DNA from: Mya arenaria
Taxonomy: Eukaryota > Mollusca > Bivalvia > Myida > Myidae
DNA length: 64,000 nucleotides
Assembly (NCBI RefSeq): GCF_026914265.1
Contig: NC_069127.1
Location: 26,827,953 to 26,891,952, forward strand
Direction: 5' to 3'
Shown here: one piece after another, positions 46,779-57,561 of the stretch
How the letters are laid out: the number at the start of each line of letters is the position of its first letter
Position numbering within the stretch: the stretch's first letter is position 1
Program-made: the position numbers and the translations under genes
The notes under the pieces: generated by a model
Databases searched by the model: none
What the model was told of the DNA's origin: nothing
The model's input: only the letters and a program-made list of their open reading frames with translations

Positions 46779-47105
46779 GTTACAAATCGTGCCGAACATC
46801 GTACGTACTCGGCCCATACCGGATGTTACTATTTTTAGTAACGGAAGGTATTTCCTCGCTTTAATAATAATGTTATTGGAATTTCCAAGATCGCGGAACG
46901 AGACAATCGTGGCCGCTAAACCGTCCCGGCATTTTTTATGAAAAACACTTTCGATTAGTCCTTCATACATAAATACACCCAAAGCTAGCTCAATCTGATA
47001 GTCTGTGTCAGTTTTTCCAGTTTCAATGCCTGTCACCCAAGTGCCTGTGCGTCTGTATTTTCTAAGGCGTTTTGGCCCAATATGCCATTCTTTGAGGTTT
47101 TTCAA
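46755..47105 (-). CDS. Coding-like unit of unknown family, copy nearest the foldback element
   Basis: The minus-strand frame encodes LKEWHIGPKRLRKYRRTGTW, then DTDYQIELALGVFMYEGLI and VFHKKCRDG. It continues into sequence unique to this copy (ARKYLPLLKIV) and is cut by the foldback element at 46779. On the far side of the element (44602 downward) the frame continues without a stop (GEWRYVSLLSDVSRVLL). The domain is not recognised. It is repeated in the array at 46910-49640. Confidence 0.3.
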   Translation of the reverse strand: MKNLKEWHIGPKRLRKYRRTGTWVTGIETGKTDTDYQIELALGVFMYEGLIESVFHKKCRDGLAATIVSFRDLGNSNNIIIKARKYLPLLKIVTSGMGRVRTMFGTICNGMTKIRK

Positions 47106-49640
47106 CTGAACCTTGACTCAAATGGCATTCTAAGCATCAAATGGGGGCAGTTCTACACATCTTTGCACACATTTCAAGTTCTCGCAGTCAAATTTTCACC
47201 AAATTTGGACATTTTCAGTGCTCGTAAGATTGCAGACGACTCATTTTTAAAAAAAAAAAAATAGGCGAAAGTTGTGAAAACCAGAAAATAGCATATTTTG
47301 ATCAACCGGACAAGATAAATGCATTTAATTGTGAAAAATTGCCAGAAATAGTGAAATGCAATACATTTCTTACCAAAAATAACACTTTTTAAACAAAGCA
47401 GTTTGGTCCCTTTTAGGTTACACACCACCATTGTTATTCCCTATATAATTCAATGTAAAATTATACTTTTTAGACATCATTTAAAGGCATTTCGAGCGAA
47501 TGCAGGCTATGATAACCACATATATTCTTAAAGTACAAGCTTTAAATTACCTTTTAAGCCAATAAAAAAGGGGGGTCAAGTTATTCCTAAGAAAAATCAC
47601 TCCACTTGAAAAACAAACTCTAAAAATTGCACTGTCCGCCATGACAGATCTTCCAAAATGACCTTTCAACTATAGGGCAGCGGTTTATGCTTTAATCTCT
47701 ACTCTAAATAATAAATCAAGCAAGAATAGATACTTAAGGTATACAAGTTTCAGGAATAATGATACTTTTGATTTACAGTGTATTGAGCATGTGAAAACAT
47801 GTATATCAATCATAAGAACATTTTTTTTTATTGAGAATTTTCCACACAACGGAAGTACATATGACGTAATGGTGACGTCATTCCTATAACTAAACCCGTC
47901 CCTGCATTTTTTATGAAAAACACTTTCGATTATTCCTTCATACATAAATACACCCAAAGCTAGCTCAATCTGATAGTCTGTGTCAGGTTTTCCAGTTTCA
48001 ATGCCTGTCACCCAAGTGCCTGTGCGTCTGTATTTTCTAAGGCGTTTTGGCCCAAAATGCCATTCTTTGAGGTTTTTCAACTGAACCTTGCACTCAAATG
48101 GCATTCTAAGCATCAAATGGGGCAGTTCTACACATCTTTGCACACATTTCAAGTTCTCGCAGTCAAATTTTCACCAAATTTGGACATTTTCAGTGCTCGT
48201 AAGATTGCAGACGACTCATTTTTAAAAAAAAAAAAATAGGCGAAAGTTGTGAAAACCAGGAAATAGCATATTTTGATCAACCGGACAAGATAAATGCATT
48301 TAATTGTGAAAATTGCCAGAAATAGTGAAATGCAATACATTTCTTACCAAGAATAACACTTTTTAAACAAAGCAGTTTGGTCCCTTATAACTAAACCCGT
48401 CCCTGCATTTTTTATGAAAAACACTTTCGATTAGTCCTTCATACATAAATACACCCAAAGCTAGCTCAATCTGATAGTCTGTGTCAGGTTTTCCAGTTTC
48501 AATGCCTGTCACCCAAGTGCCTGTGCGTCTGTATTTTCTAAGGCGTTTTGGCCCAAAATGCCATTCTTTGAGGTTTTTCAACTGAACCTTGACTCAAATG
48601 GCATTCTAAGCATCAAATGGGGGCAGTTCTTACACATCTTTGCACACATTTCAAGTTCTCGCAGTCAAATTTTCACCAAATTTGGACATTTTCAGTGCTC
48701 GTAAGATTGCAGACGACTCATTTTTAAAAAAAAAAATAGGCGAAAGTTGTGAAAACCAGGAAAATAGCATATTTTGATCAACCGGACAAGATAAATGCAT
48801 TTAATTGTGAAAAATTGCCAGAAATAGTGAAATGCAATACATTTCTTACCAAAAATAACACTTTTTAAACAAAGCAGTTTGGTCCCTTTTAGGTTACACA
48901 CCACCATTGTTATTCCCTATATAATTCAATGTAAAATTATAATTTTTAGACATCATTTAAAGGCATTTCGAGCGAATGCAGGCTATGATAACCACATATA
49001 TTCTTAAAGTACAAGCTTTAAATTACCCTTTAAGCCAATAAAAAAGGGGGGGTCAAGTTATTCCTAAGAAAAATCACTCCACTTGAAAAACAAACTCTAA
49101 AAATTGCACTGTCCGCCATGACAGATCTTCCAAAATGACCTTTCAACTATAGGGCAGCGGTTTATGCTTTAATCTCTACTCTAAATAATAAATCAAGCAA
49201 GAATAGATACTTAAGGTATACAAGTTTCAGGAATAATGATACTTTTGATTTACAGTGTATTGAGCATGTGAAAACATGTATATCAATCATAAGAACTTTT
49301 TTTTTTATTGAGAATTTTCCACACAACGGAAGTACATATGACGTAATGGTGACGTCATTCCTATAACTAAACCCGTCCCGGCATTTTTTATGAAAAACAC
49401 TTTCGGTTAGTCCTTCATACATAAATACACCCAAAGCTAGCTCAATCTGATAGTCTGTGTCAGGTTTTCCAGTTTCAATGCCTGTCACCCAAGTGCCTGT
49501 GCGTCTGTATTTTCTAAGGCGTTTTGGCCCAAAATGCCATTCTTTGAGGTTTTTCAACTGAACCTTGACTCAAATGGCATTCTAAGCATCAAATGGGGCA
49601 GTTCTACACATCTTTGCACACATTTCAAGTTCTCGCAGTC
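46910..49640 (-). repeat. Tandem array of a ~976-bp unit with a coding-like core
   Basis: The landmark 'gcattttttatgaaaaacac' occurs at about 46928, 47906, 48408 and 49382. Units are about 976, 502 (internally deleted), 975 and a truncated remainder. Each contains the minus-strand peptide RLRKYRRTGTWVTGIETGK. In unit 2 (47685-48152) single-base differences keep the frame open further upstream (KCVQRCVELPHLMLRMPFE). Just 3' of the core in units 2-4 is a donor-like GACGG/GTTTAG and a CRE-like TGACGTCA. Near-identity of the units means recent duplication. Confidence 0.75.
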
Positions 49641-50194
49641 ACAGCAGCTTTTATTAATGAGGGGAGGGCATATATTCCCCAGGAAAAAGGTTTTGTTTTT
49701 GAAAGTTGCTTCTTGAAGTTTGTTATTGCTTGAGTTTTATATGTTGATGCACATGTTTTTATTTTTGTTTATACAGTTTATTTATTATATCAGATTGCAC
49801 CTTTGAAGTATTTTCTTTAATTTGTTGGGAAAATTGACCACATTCATGCATATTCAAATGTATCATGTGCAGTGGTTTATTAATAAGAATTTCTTATCCA
49901 GTCATACCCAACTTTTTAAACTAAATACTTTGTTTCAGATTTGTTAGTGTTTCATGTTCATCCCTTTGTTTTCAGTTGAAGTTTGTTCTATTCCTATAGT
50001 TGACATCAGCCATCAATATATCCTGTAAGGATAGAAGAATCTTGAGTAAGTATGGATTATTTCGCTCTTTATAACAACAAAAGCATGCAGAACAACCTCT
50101 TGCAATGAATTCATATGGTTAATATAATATTATTTATAAATCTTAATGTAAATAAGTTAGAAATACTCATAAAAAATCCTTTCACTATCATTTT

Positions 50195-51010
50195 TAGCTT
50201 GACTATTCGAAAAATAGGTGGGCTATTCTACTTGCCCCAGCGTCGACGTCGGCGTCCAGTTGAAGTTTTAGGGCAAGTTGGGATTTTCACTTATAAGTCC
50301 AATACCCTACATTCAATTGACCTAATTCGTCACGCAGTTGTTCAGGGCCATCACATGATGAGGTTAGATTACTCCATATTATTCTTTACACAGATTATGG
50401 CCCATGATTGACTATGGAACTTAGGTTAAAGTTTTAGGGCAAGTTGGAATATTTATTAATAACTTCTATATCCTTTGTTCAATTGACTTAATACTTCACA
50501 CAGTTGTTCAGGACCATTACACAATGAGGTTACATAACTCCATATTATCATAAATACAAGTTATGGTCCCTGATTGACTTAGGTTAAAGTTTTAGGGATT
50601 GACTTAGGTTAAAGTTTTAGGGCAGGTTAAAGTTTTAGGGCAAGTTGGGATTTTCACTTAAAACTCCAATACCATTCATTCAATTGACTTAATACTTCAC
50701 ACAGATGTTCAGAGCCATCACATAATGAGGTTAGATAACTCCATATTATCTTTTATACAAATTATGACCCCTGATTGACTATGGAACTTAGGTTAAAGTT
50801 TAAGGACAGGTTGGGATATTGTTTAATAACTTCTATACCCTTCATTCAATTGACTTAATACTTCAAACAATTGTCCAGGACCATCACCCAATGAGGTTAC
50901 ATAACTCTATATCCTTAATACAAGTTATGGCCCCTGCTTGACTTAGGTTAAAGTTTTAGGCAAGTAAAAGTTAAGGGCAAGTTGGGATTTTAATAAAAAA
51001 ACTTCTTTAC
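50195..51010. repeat. ~165-bp tandem array
   Basis: About five units share 'aggttaaagttttagggcaa' and 'cattcaattgacttaatact'. The leading edge has 'ggtgggctattctacttgcc' and a CGTCGACGTCGGCGTC tract, like other composite bivalve repeats. A short internal slippage near 50580-50640 repeats 'gattgacttaggttaaag'. Confidence 0.75.
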
Positions 51011-51423
51011 CGTTCATTTAATGCACTTAATAAAATTCAAAATTATTTCCGACCATCTTACAACAAGAAACATAACTCCGTTTTAAGCCTAAATAAAATT
51101 ATGGCCCTTGAATTTCTTTTTATTTCTTTTGAAAGGCATATTTGTATTTTCTTAACCACATTTTCATAATGGGAAATAAAGTTATTTGAATGACTTGCGT
51201 CATTGTTTGGGCGGGCTGGTTGGAGGGCAGCACCAAAGTCACCTTATGTATTGAAAGTATTTTAATTAGGTTTGACAAAAACAGACCAAACTTGGTATTA
51301 TTACATCGTTATTGTATTCTAATTTCAAAGCGGCATCTTACAACGGCTCTTGTTATATTGCTTCTTCCTAATATATGGTTTATATTTTTTTTTAACTAAA
51401 GTTGAAAAAAATTAAAACAATTT

Positions 51424-53035
51424 TTATGCCCCCGAAGGTGGGCATATTAAAATCGCACCGTCCGTCCGTCTGTCTGTCCGTCCTTCCTTCCGTCCGTCCG
51501 TGTGTCCGGCTCAATAACTCGTGTCCGGGCTGTAACTTTCCCTTGTATGGACAGATTTTAAAATAACTTGCCACATGTGTTCCACATACCAAGACGACGT
51601 GTCGAGTACAAGACCCGTGTCCCTAACACAAAGGTCAAGGTCACACTTAGTCTTTATTCACAATGGAGTGCTGCATATAGGACATAGAGTATAGGTTGTC
51701 GTGTCCAGGCTGTAACTTTCCCTTTTATGGACAGATTTTAAAATAACTTGCCACATGTGTTCCACATACCAAGACGACGTGTCGCGTGCAAGACCCGTGC
51801 CCCTACCTCAAAGGTCAAGGTCACACTTAGTGTTTATTCACAATGGAGTGCTGCATATAGTACATAGAGTATAGGTTGTCGTGTCCGGGCTGTAACTTTC
51901 CCATGTATGGACAGATTTTAAAATAACTTGCCACATGTGTTCCACATACCAAAACAACGTGTCGCATGAACGACCCGTGTCCCTACCTCTAAGGTCAAGG
52001 TCACACTTAGTGTTTATTCACAATGGAGTGCTGCATATAAGGACATAGAGTATAGGTTGTCGTGTCCGGGCTGTAACTTTCCCTTGGGCATATTAAAATC
52101 GCACCGTCCGTCCGTCCGTTCTTCCGTCCGTCCGTGTGTCCGGCTCAATAACTCGTGTCCGGGCTGTAACTTTCCCTTGTATGGACAGATTTTAAAATAA
52201 CTTGCCACATGTGTTCCACATACCAAGACGACGTGTCGCGTGCAAGACCCGTGCCCCTACCTCAAAAGTCAAGGTCACACTTAGTCTTTTTCACAATGGA
52301 GTGCCGCATTTAGGACAAAGAGAATAGGTTGTCGTGTCCGGGCTGTAACTTTCCCTTGTATAGACAGATTTTAAAATAACTTACCACATGTGTTCCACAT
52401 ACCAAGACGACGTGTCGCGTGCAAGACCCGTGTCCCTAACTCAAAGGTCAAGGTCACACTTAGTCTTTAATCACAATGGAGTGCTGCATATAGGACATAG
52501 AGTATAGGTTGTCGTGTCCGGGCTGTAACTTTCCCTTGTATGGACAGATTTTAAAATAACTTGCCACATGTGTTCCACATACCAAGACGACGTGTCGCGT
52601 GCAAGACCCGTGCCCCTACCTCAAAGGTCAAGGTCACACTTAGTGTTTATTCACAATGGAGTGCTGCATATAGTACATAGAGTATAGGTTGTCGTTTCCG
52701 GGCTGTAACTTTCCCATGTATGGACAGATTTTAAAATAACTTGCCGCATGTGTTCCACATACCAAGATGACGTGTCGCGTGCAAGACCCGTGTCCCTACC
52801 TCTAAGGTCAAGGTCACACTTGGGTGTTTATTCACAATGGAATGCTGCATATATAAGGACATAACAGTGTGGGTTGTCAACTATGGGTGGTATTTTTGTA
52901 TGTTTAGAGGCAATTTAAAATAACTTGCCATATGTATTCGACATGTAAAGGCAAGATCAACTTTTCATGTACTGACCTTGTTCATAGGTCAATGTCACAA
53001 TCGGGGGCATTCGTCACGTACTGTGACAGCTCTTA
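51424..53035. repeat. 180-bp satellite-like array, eight copies
   Basis: Units start near 51521, 51701, 51881, 52062, 52156, 52333, 52513 and 52693 at 'gtgtccgggctgtaactttc'. Spacing is 180 bp except where a second leading edge (CCGTCCGTCCGT tract) interrupts at about 52085. Each unit contains 'aaggtcaaggtcacactta'. The array opens with 'atgcccccgaaggtgggcat' and closes with a diverged unit ending 'gtgacagctcttatt'. It lies immediately 5' of the exonuclease remnant. Confidence 0.9.
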
Positions 53036-53070
53036 TTTAATCTACATTATGAGGTTGTATAAAAACTCAG

Positions 53071-54415
53071 GTGAATGTGGAGGCCGGTCTGTCACCAGAG
53101 GAACACACAGTGCAATATGCCAAAAAGTGCGCGCTGAAAAGAAAGCATTGCCAAGACAGGTCCCAGCTGCCATCAACAAAGAGAAGGCGTCTGTTTTTGA
53201 AGCAAGATCGATGTGTAACACAGGCAGCTCATGAAGCACTCGAAGGTGCATCATATCAGTCAGGTAAGCCTTGTCTTATATTTTAAACAAAAACAAAAGT
53301 AAATAATTTTTCATTTCATTTTAAAAAGTAATAGGGTTTTGTTTACAGTTTATGCATAGTCATATTTTTGTGTTAAGCATTTTTTTTGTGTGCAGGCATT
53401 GGACACGAGGACCATGTTGACATGGAAAAGCTGCCCAATCCTGATCCACGGGGAGTGTTTAATCCAGTGACAGTGCCATCAGGGTCACCCTCCTATGTCA
53501 TCTTTGACCTAGAAACAACTGATCTCAGTATGTTTTTATAATATTGTGATCGAACCAAATTAGGCATGCCATTGTCATAGCCTTGTGTATTGTGTCGATT
53601 CCATCTACATCTTTATCTCATCTTTTATTGTTTCCTTGTGTGTCCATGTTCAACATATTTCATCATGTATATAAATTAAAAAAAAAAAACCTATCATTAA
53701 ACGCCTTTATCCAATGAGTAATGAAAATTACCAAAATGCGCAACCTTACATTTCAGTACGTGGGGGACAAATGCCTCACATCACTCAACTGGCAGCCATT
53801 GAACTGTCCTCTGGCCAAACCTTCAACTGCTACATCCGCCCGTAGATTCCCAACTCGGACAATGTACAGCAGGTGACAGGCACAACCATGGTCACTGACA
53901 GGGAAATGATGGTGGATGGTAGACCTGTGACCCCAAGTTCATGGAAATCAGCCTCCATCAACTTCCTTAACTGGCTCAAGAAGCATGAAAACGCATTTCT
54001 TGTTGCTAACAATGAGAGGCGTTTTGATTTTCCAGTCATAATTTCTGCCTATACTAATGTTCATCAGTGTGATTGTTTGCTGGAACATACACAAGGAATG
54101 CTTGATTCATTGCCCTTATTCAGGAAAGTGTTTCCGAAGAGATCCTCCTATAAACAAGAGGATATTGTCCACGATATTCTCGGTATTGAATACAAGGCAC
54201 ACAATGAGGAAGAAGATGTAAAAAGTTCAGCCAGCCTAGTTTCTAAAGTCGTTAATGATCATGGGGATAAAAGTGTACAGGAAAATAGTTTTCCAGCAAA
54301 AGCTGCACACTTAAGTTTTTTGTCTGGTAAAGAACGTGCCAAGAACATGCCAAGTTTATCAAGATTGGTAGCATTTGGTGTAATGAAATCAGCAACTGCT
54401 GAAAATATAGCTTGA
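53071..54415 (+). pseudogene. DEDDh 3'-5' exonuclease gene remnant, 5' end missing
   Basis: Three exons join in phase: 53071-53263 (CAG/GTAAGC), 53396-53527 (A/GTATGT) and 53757-54415. Exon 1 encodes a basic segment (EEHTVQYAKKCALKRKH, TKRRRLFLKQDR). Exon 2 ends with Exo I (YVIFDLETTDL, with D and E). Exon 3 has Exo II (NNERRFDFPVI) and Exo III (YKAHNEEEDVKS, H and D), as in DnaQ/TREX-type exonucleases. The final stop is at 54413-54415. A TAG at 53843-53845 interrupts exon 3 just before IPNSDNVQQVTG, the only lesion seen. The start is absent: exon 1 begins with an acceptor and the 180-bp array lies upstream. The basic segment followed by this exonuclease resembles proteins near Mutator-like transposases in invertebrate genomes; that link is inference. 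If the TAG is an error, it would be a partial gene. Confidence 0.65.
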
Positions 54416-54533
54416 TCTGGTCTAAATGTTCTACATCTGGTGAAGATGGACTTATAAGCATATTTACAATGAAAAATGAAGAAGGACAACCATGTGTTAC
54501 AAATACCAAAAGAACAAATATATGCATAGTTAA

Positions 54534-55022
54534 AGGGACTTTACACCAGATTGGCACCAACATTATTTTTTTTCTGTAACGAATCTCAGGTCAATAATTT
54601 AATAAAATGTTTTACTCTTTGATATCTAATTGTAAAAAAAACCCTACCAAAATGTAAAAAAAAATATCGAGTCAGAAACTGGGTCTGAACCGGTGTCGTC
54701 GAAATTGCAGTCCTAAGTGTTGTATCTAACTGTGCTACGAAGGCTTAAAAGCAGTTGCAATAAATAAGCTATATACCTAACATGGTCATATCAGATGATA
54801 ACATCGACTAGTCAATCACACATAAGGAATGGATTCTTCTAGGTAGACATACCTAGTAAGAATGTTTAATGGAAAAATACGAAAAAACTGCGAAAAATAA
54901 ATTTATTGTTGGTACTTCAGTTAGTAAGTTCCAATGCATTGTACACACCAATACCAAGTTTATGTCAGTTTTCAACAATTTTCTTTTTTTCCCGCTGTTT
55001 TATCATACGGAGTACAGTCCCT
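54534..55022. mobile_element. TTAA-flanked MITE containing a tRNA-like segment
   Basis: Ends AGGGACTTTACACC and GTACAGTCCCT are inverted over AGGGACT and flanked by TTAA at 54530-54533 and 55023-55026. Inside, on the minus strand, TAGCACAGTTAGATAC and GGTTCAGACCCA resemble polymerase III boxes A and B (about 54670-54745). The mixture suggests a SINE captured by, or converted into, a MITE. Confidence 0.5.
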
Positions 55023-55029
55023 TTAATGC

Positions 55030-57520
55030 TAAATATTTTAGCATGATAACAACTGTTTAAAACATGATTGCATGAAACTATCATATTCATTGTAATATAT
55101 TTTTATTTAAATATTTTTTTCAAACATATTCTGGTTTTTATTCCACCAGTTCTGTTTAAAGAATGTAATCTGATTTAATTTCTTGGGTAAAATACATTAA
55201 TTGGAATAAAACACATAACATTTATAGTAAATTAAGATTTACACTAGATTTAAGCTGATTTTTTAGCATTTTAATTTGCTGCAAAAAGTATGGTTACTTG
55301 ACATGTTGTATATTTGCTTGTAAAGTACATGGTAAACTATCAAAAAATGTCTTTTGAATTGTTCTATAGACATCATAGAAAATATTTAGAATATTTTCAC
55401 CAGCTGTTCTTATATTATACTATTTTTTTATGAATTTAGTAAAATTGCTGTATTTTTTTTAAATCAGAAAAAGCTATTTTATGAATAGCGCAAAGATCAG
55501 TAAAAGTTATTTTTTTCATATTTTTCAATACATTTGTCATTGAAACATTCTTTTCCTGTTAGCTAATGTTTATATCACCAGGCAATACTGTTTTTATGTC
55601 TCAATCCCTGATTTTGAGATAAAAATTAAAATAAAGTCAAAAAATGTACATGTCGTTCTGTGTTGTTATGAAGTTTAGGGGGTGGACACAAAAAAACACA
55701 AATAACCTTTTAATTCATGGTGAAAAATTCTTCAAAATTTGGATATAAGTCCCATAGTGTACCATGATTGTAACTATGTTGATGGTTTTTGCTTTTAAAA
55801 AAGTGAGTATTACCTTAAGGGTAAAGACGTACCTTAGGATTAATTTTAAGGTTCACCGTCAATGTCAATTTGTAAAGACAATTATAAACAGTTTTGTGAT
55901 GTGCAGTGATTAAACGTGGTATATCGAAATTTCATAAAGGTAGAATTTGGGGTCGGTTGGATGAAGGTCACTGATTGTATTTAGATAGCCAAACCTAGTG
56001 CCTAATTTTCTCATGCAGGCCTCAGTATCACGCACTTATTTTCTCATTTCTCAATCTCAATCTCAACCCATATTTGTTCAAATGAAGGCATGGCACGATA
56101 CAAAATTATATGTGATTTATGCATTTTAAAAGCACATTATCTCATGCATTTTGTTAATAAACATCAATGCTCATTATTCTTTTAAATAATTAATTAATGA
56201 GCAAAAAGTGTACTTAAGTCATAATTTAAGAATAAATCACTTAATGGACTAAATTGTTTGTAGCATACTTCATGGCGTTATTAGATATCGAACAATAAAT
56301 TTTGCTTTAGAGTTGACACATGCTGGATTCACTGGAAGGATAGATATCACTCATTAAAGGTTTGTTTTATTTTGTGAACTGTATGTTACTAATCAGTCTT
56401 TGAATTATACAAACTGTCTCACTATACGAGCATTATTATGGCTTCATAAATATTTAATTGTGATAGCCTAAATTGATCATTTCAAACTGTGTATCCTTTA
56501 ATAAATCGTGATAAGCTAGCAGTTTTGAAACGGATTAAATAAAATTCAGTTTCAAGTTTGCCTGATCGTTATTCAAGAGAGCATTTGAAATTGGTAAATA
56601 AGGTATTTTCCAAAGTGAAGGTATTATCTCCTTGATTATATCATTTTATAACTTAATATACACTATCTAAAATACTTGATGTTTATCAATCGTATATCAT
56701 GTATATACTTAAAACACTTTTACTTCGTTTTAATCGGACTGATTTGAGGAAATCGACTTAAATTATGAAGTGACTTAAGTAGTTTGTTGAATAACGGCCG
56801 TGGAACCCGTTTTAATTAATAAATAGTTGTAAATAAAAATGATTTTAGTGTCTCATTTTTGTTATTTTCTATATAACTGCGTTAATTGAACTTTGGCAAG
56901 TATAAGCGATAAATAAAAAGTTGAGAAAAAATGAAATAAATATATTTGTTGTCATTTCTAATGTTTCTAGAGATTTAAGGATTTTAAAGTTACGACTTAT
57001 ATACTTAAAAAGAATGGATCACGGATTCTTTTTAGGGTACTTCCTAAGCTCAATCTTGTAAAAGACATTCGCTCTGAAGCATGTTTAATGTTAGCTCTTC
57101 ATTGTTATTAGAATAGAATCAACAACGATGTATTGTCAATGATTGCGGCGGGGACGTGCAAATATTTCAATCTTTAGTAATAATAAAATAAAAAATATAG
57201 GTACACGCCCGGTTGTCGAAATTAAACCCCGTTTAGGAGCACAAGGCATGGGCCCAATCGATAATGAACTAGAGACTCAAACATATTTACATCCCACTAG
57301 CTTTAAGTCAGCCATAACCTGAAATACATGATAGTTCGTCCACATGTTCACTATGACAATACGTTCAAGTAAAGTAAGTCCCAGTAACTACGGTAAACAT
57401 GTTTGTCTAGTTATTACCCATGATATACTATAGAAACATTTGAACATTGATATACGAGGACGTAGCTCTTGCTACGGTATGTGCTTAAGGTTAAAACACC
57501 CACTGCTCTCAAAGTGTAAA
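55030..57520. other. AT-rich intergenic sequence
   Basis: No gene, array or strong inverted repeat was seen in this interval, which precedes the copine gene. Confidence 0.4.
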
Positions 57521-57527
57521 AAAGACG

Positions 57528-57557
57528 GATCTGACAAAGTATATTTTCTGTCAGATC
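57528..57557 (+). promoter_or_regulatory. 9-bp hairpin just upstream of the copine ATG
   Basis: GATCTGACA and TGTCAGATC flank a 12-nt loop, ending 4 nt before the ATG at 57562. It could form a 5' UTR stem that affects initiation; this is inference. Confidence 0.4.
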
Positions 57558-57561
57558 TTAT

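Noticed and set aside
51392..52226. Minus-strand frames repeating VASYFKICPYKGKLQPGHE
   Set aside because: Translations of the 180-bp satellite unit.
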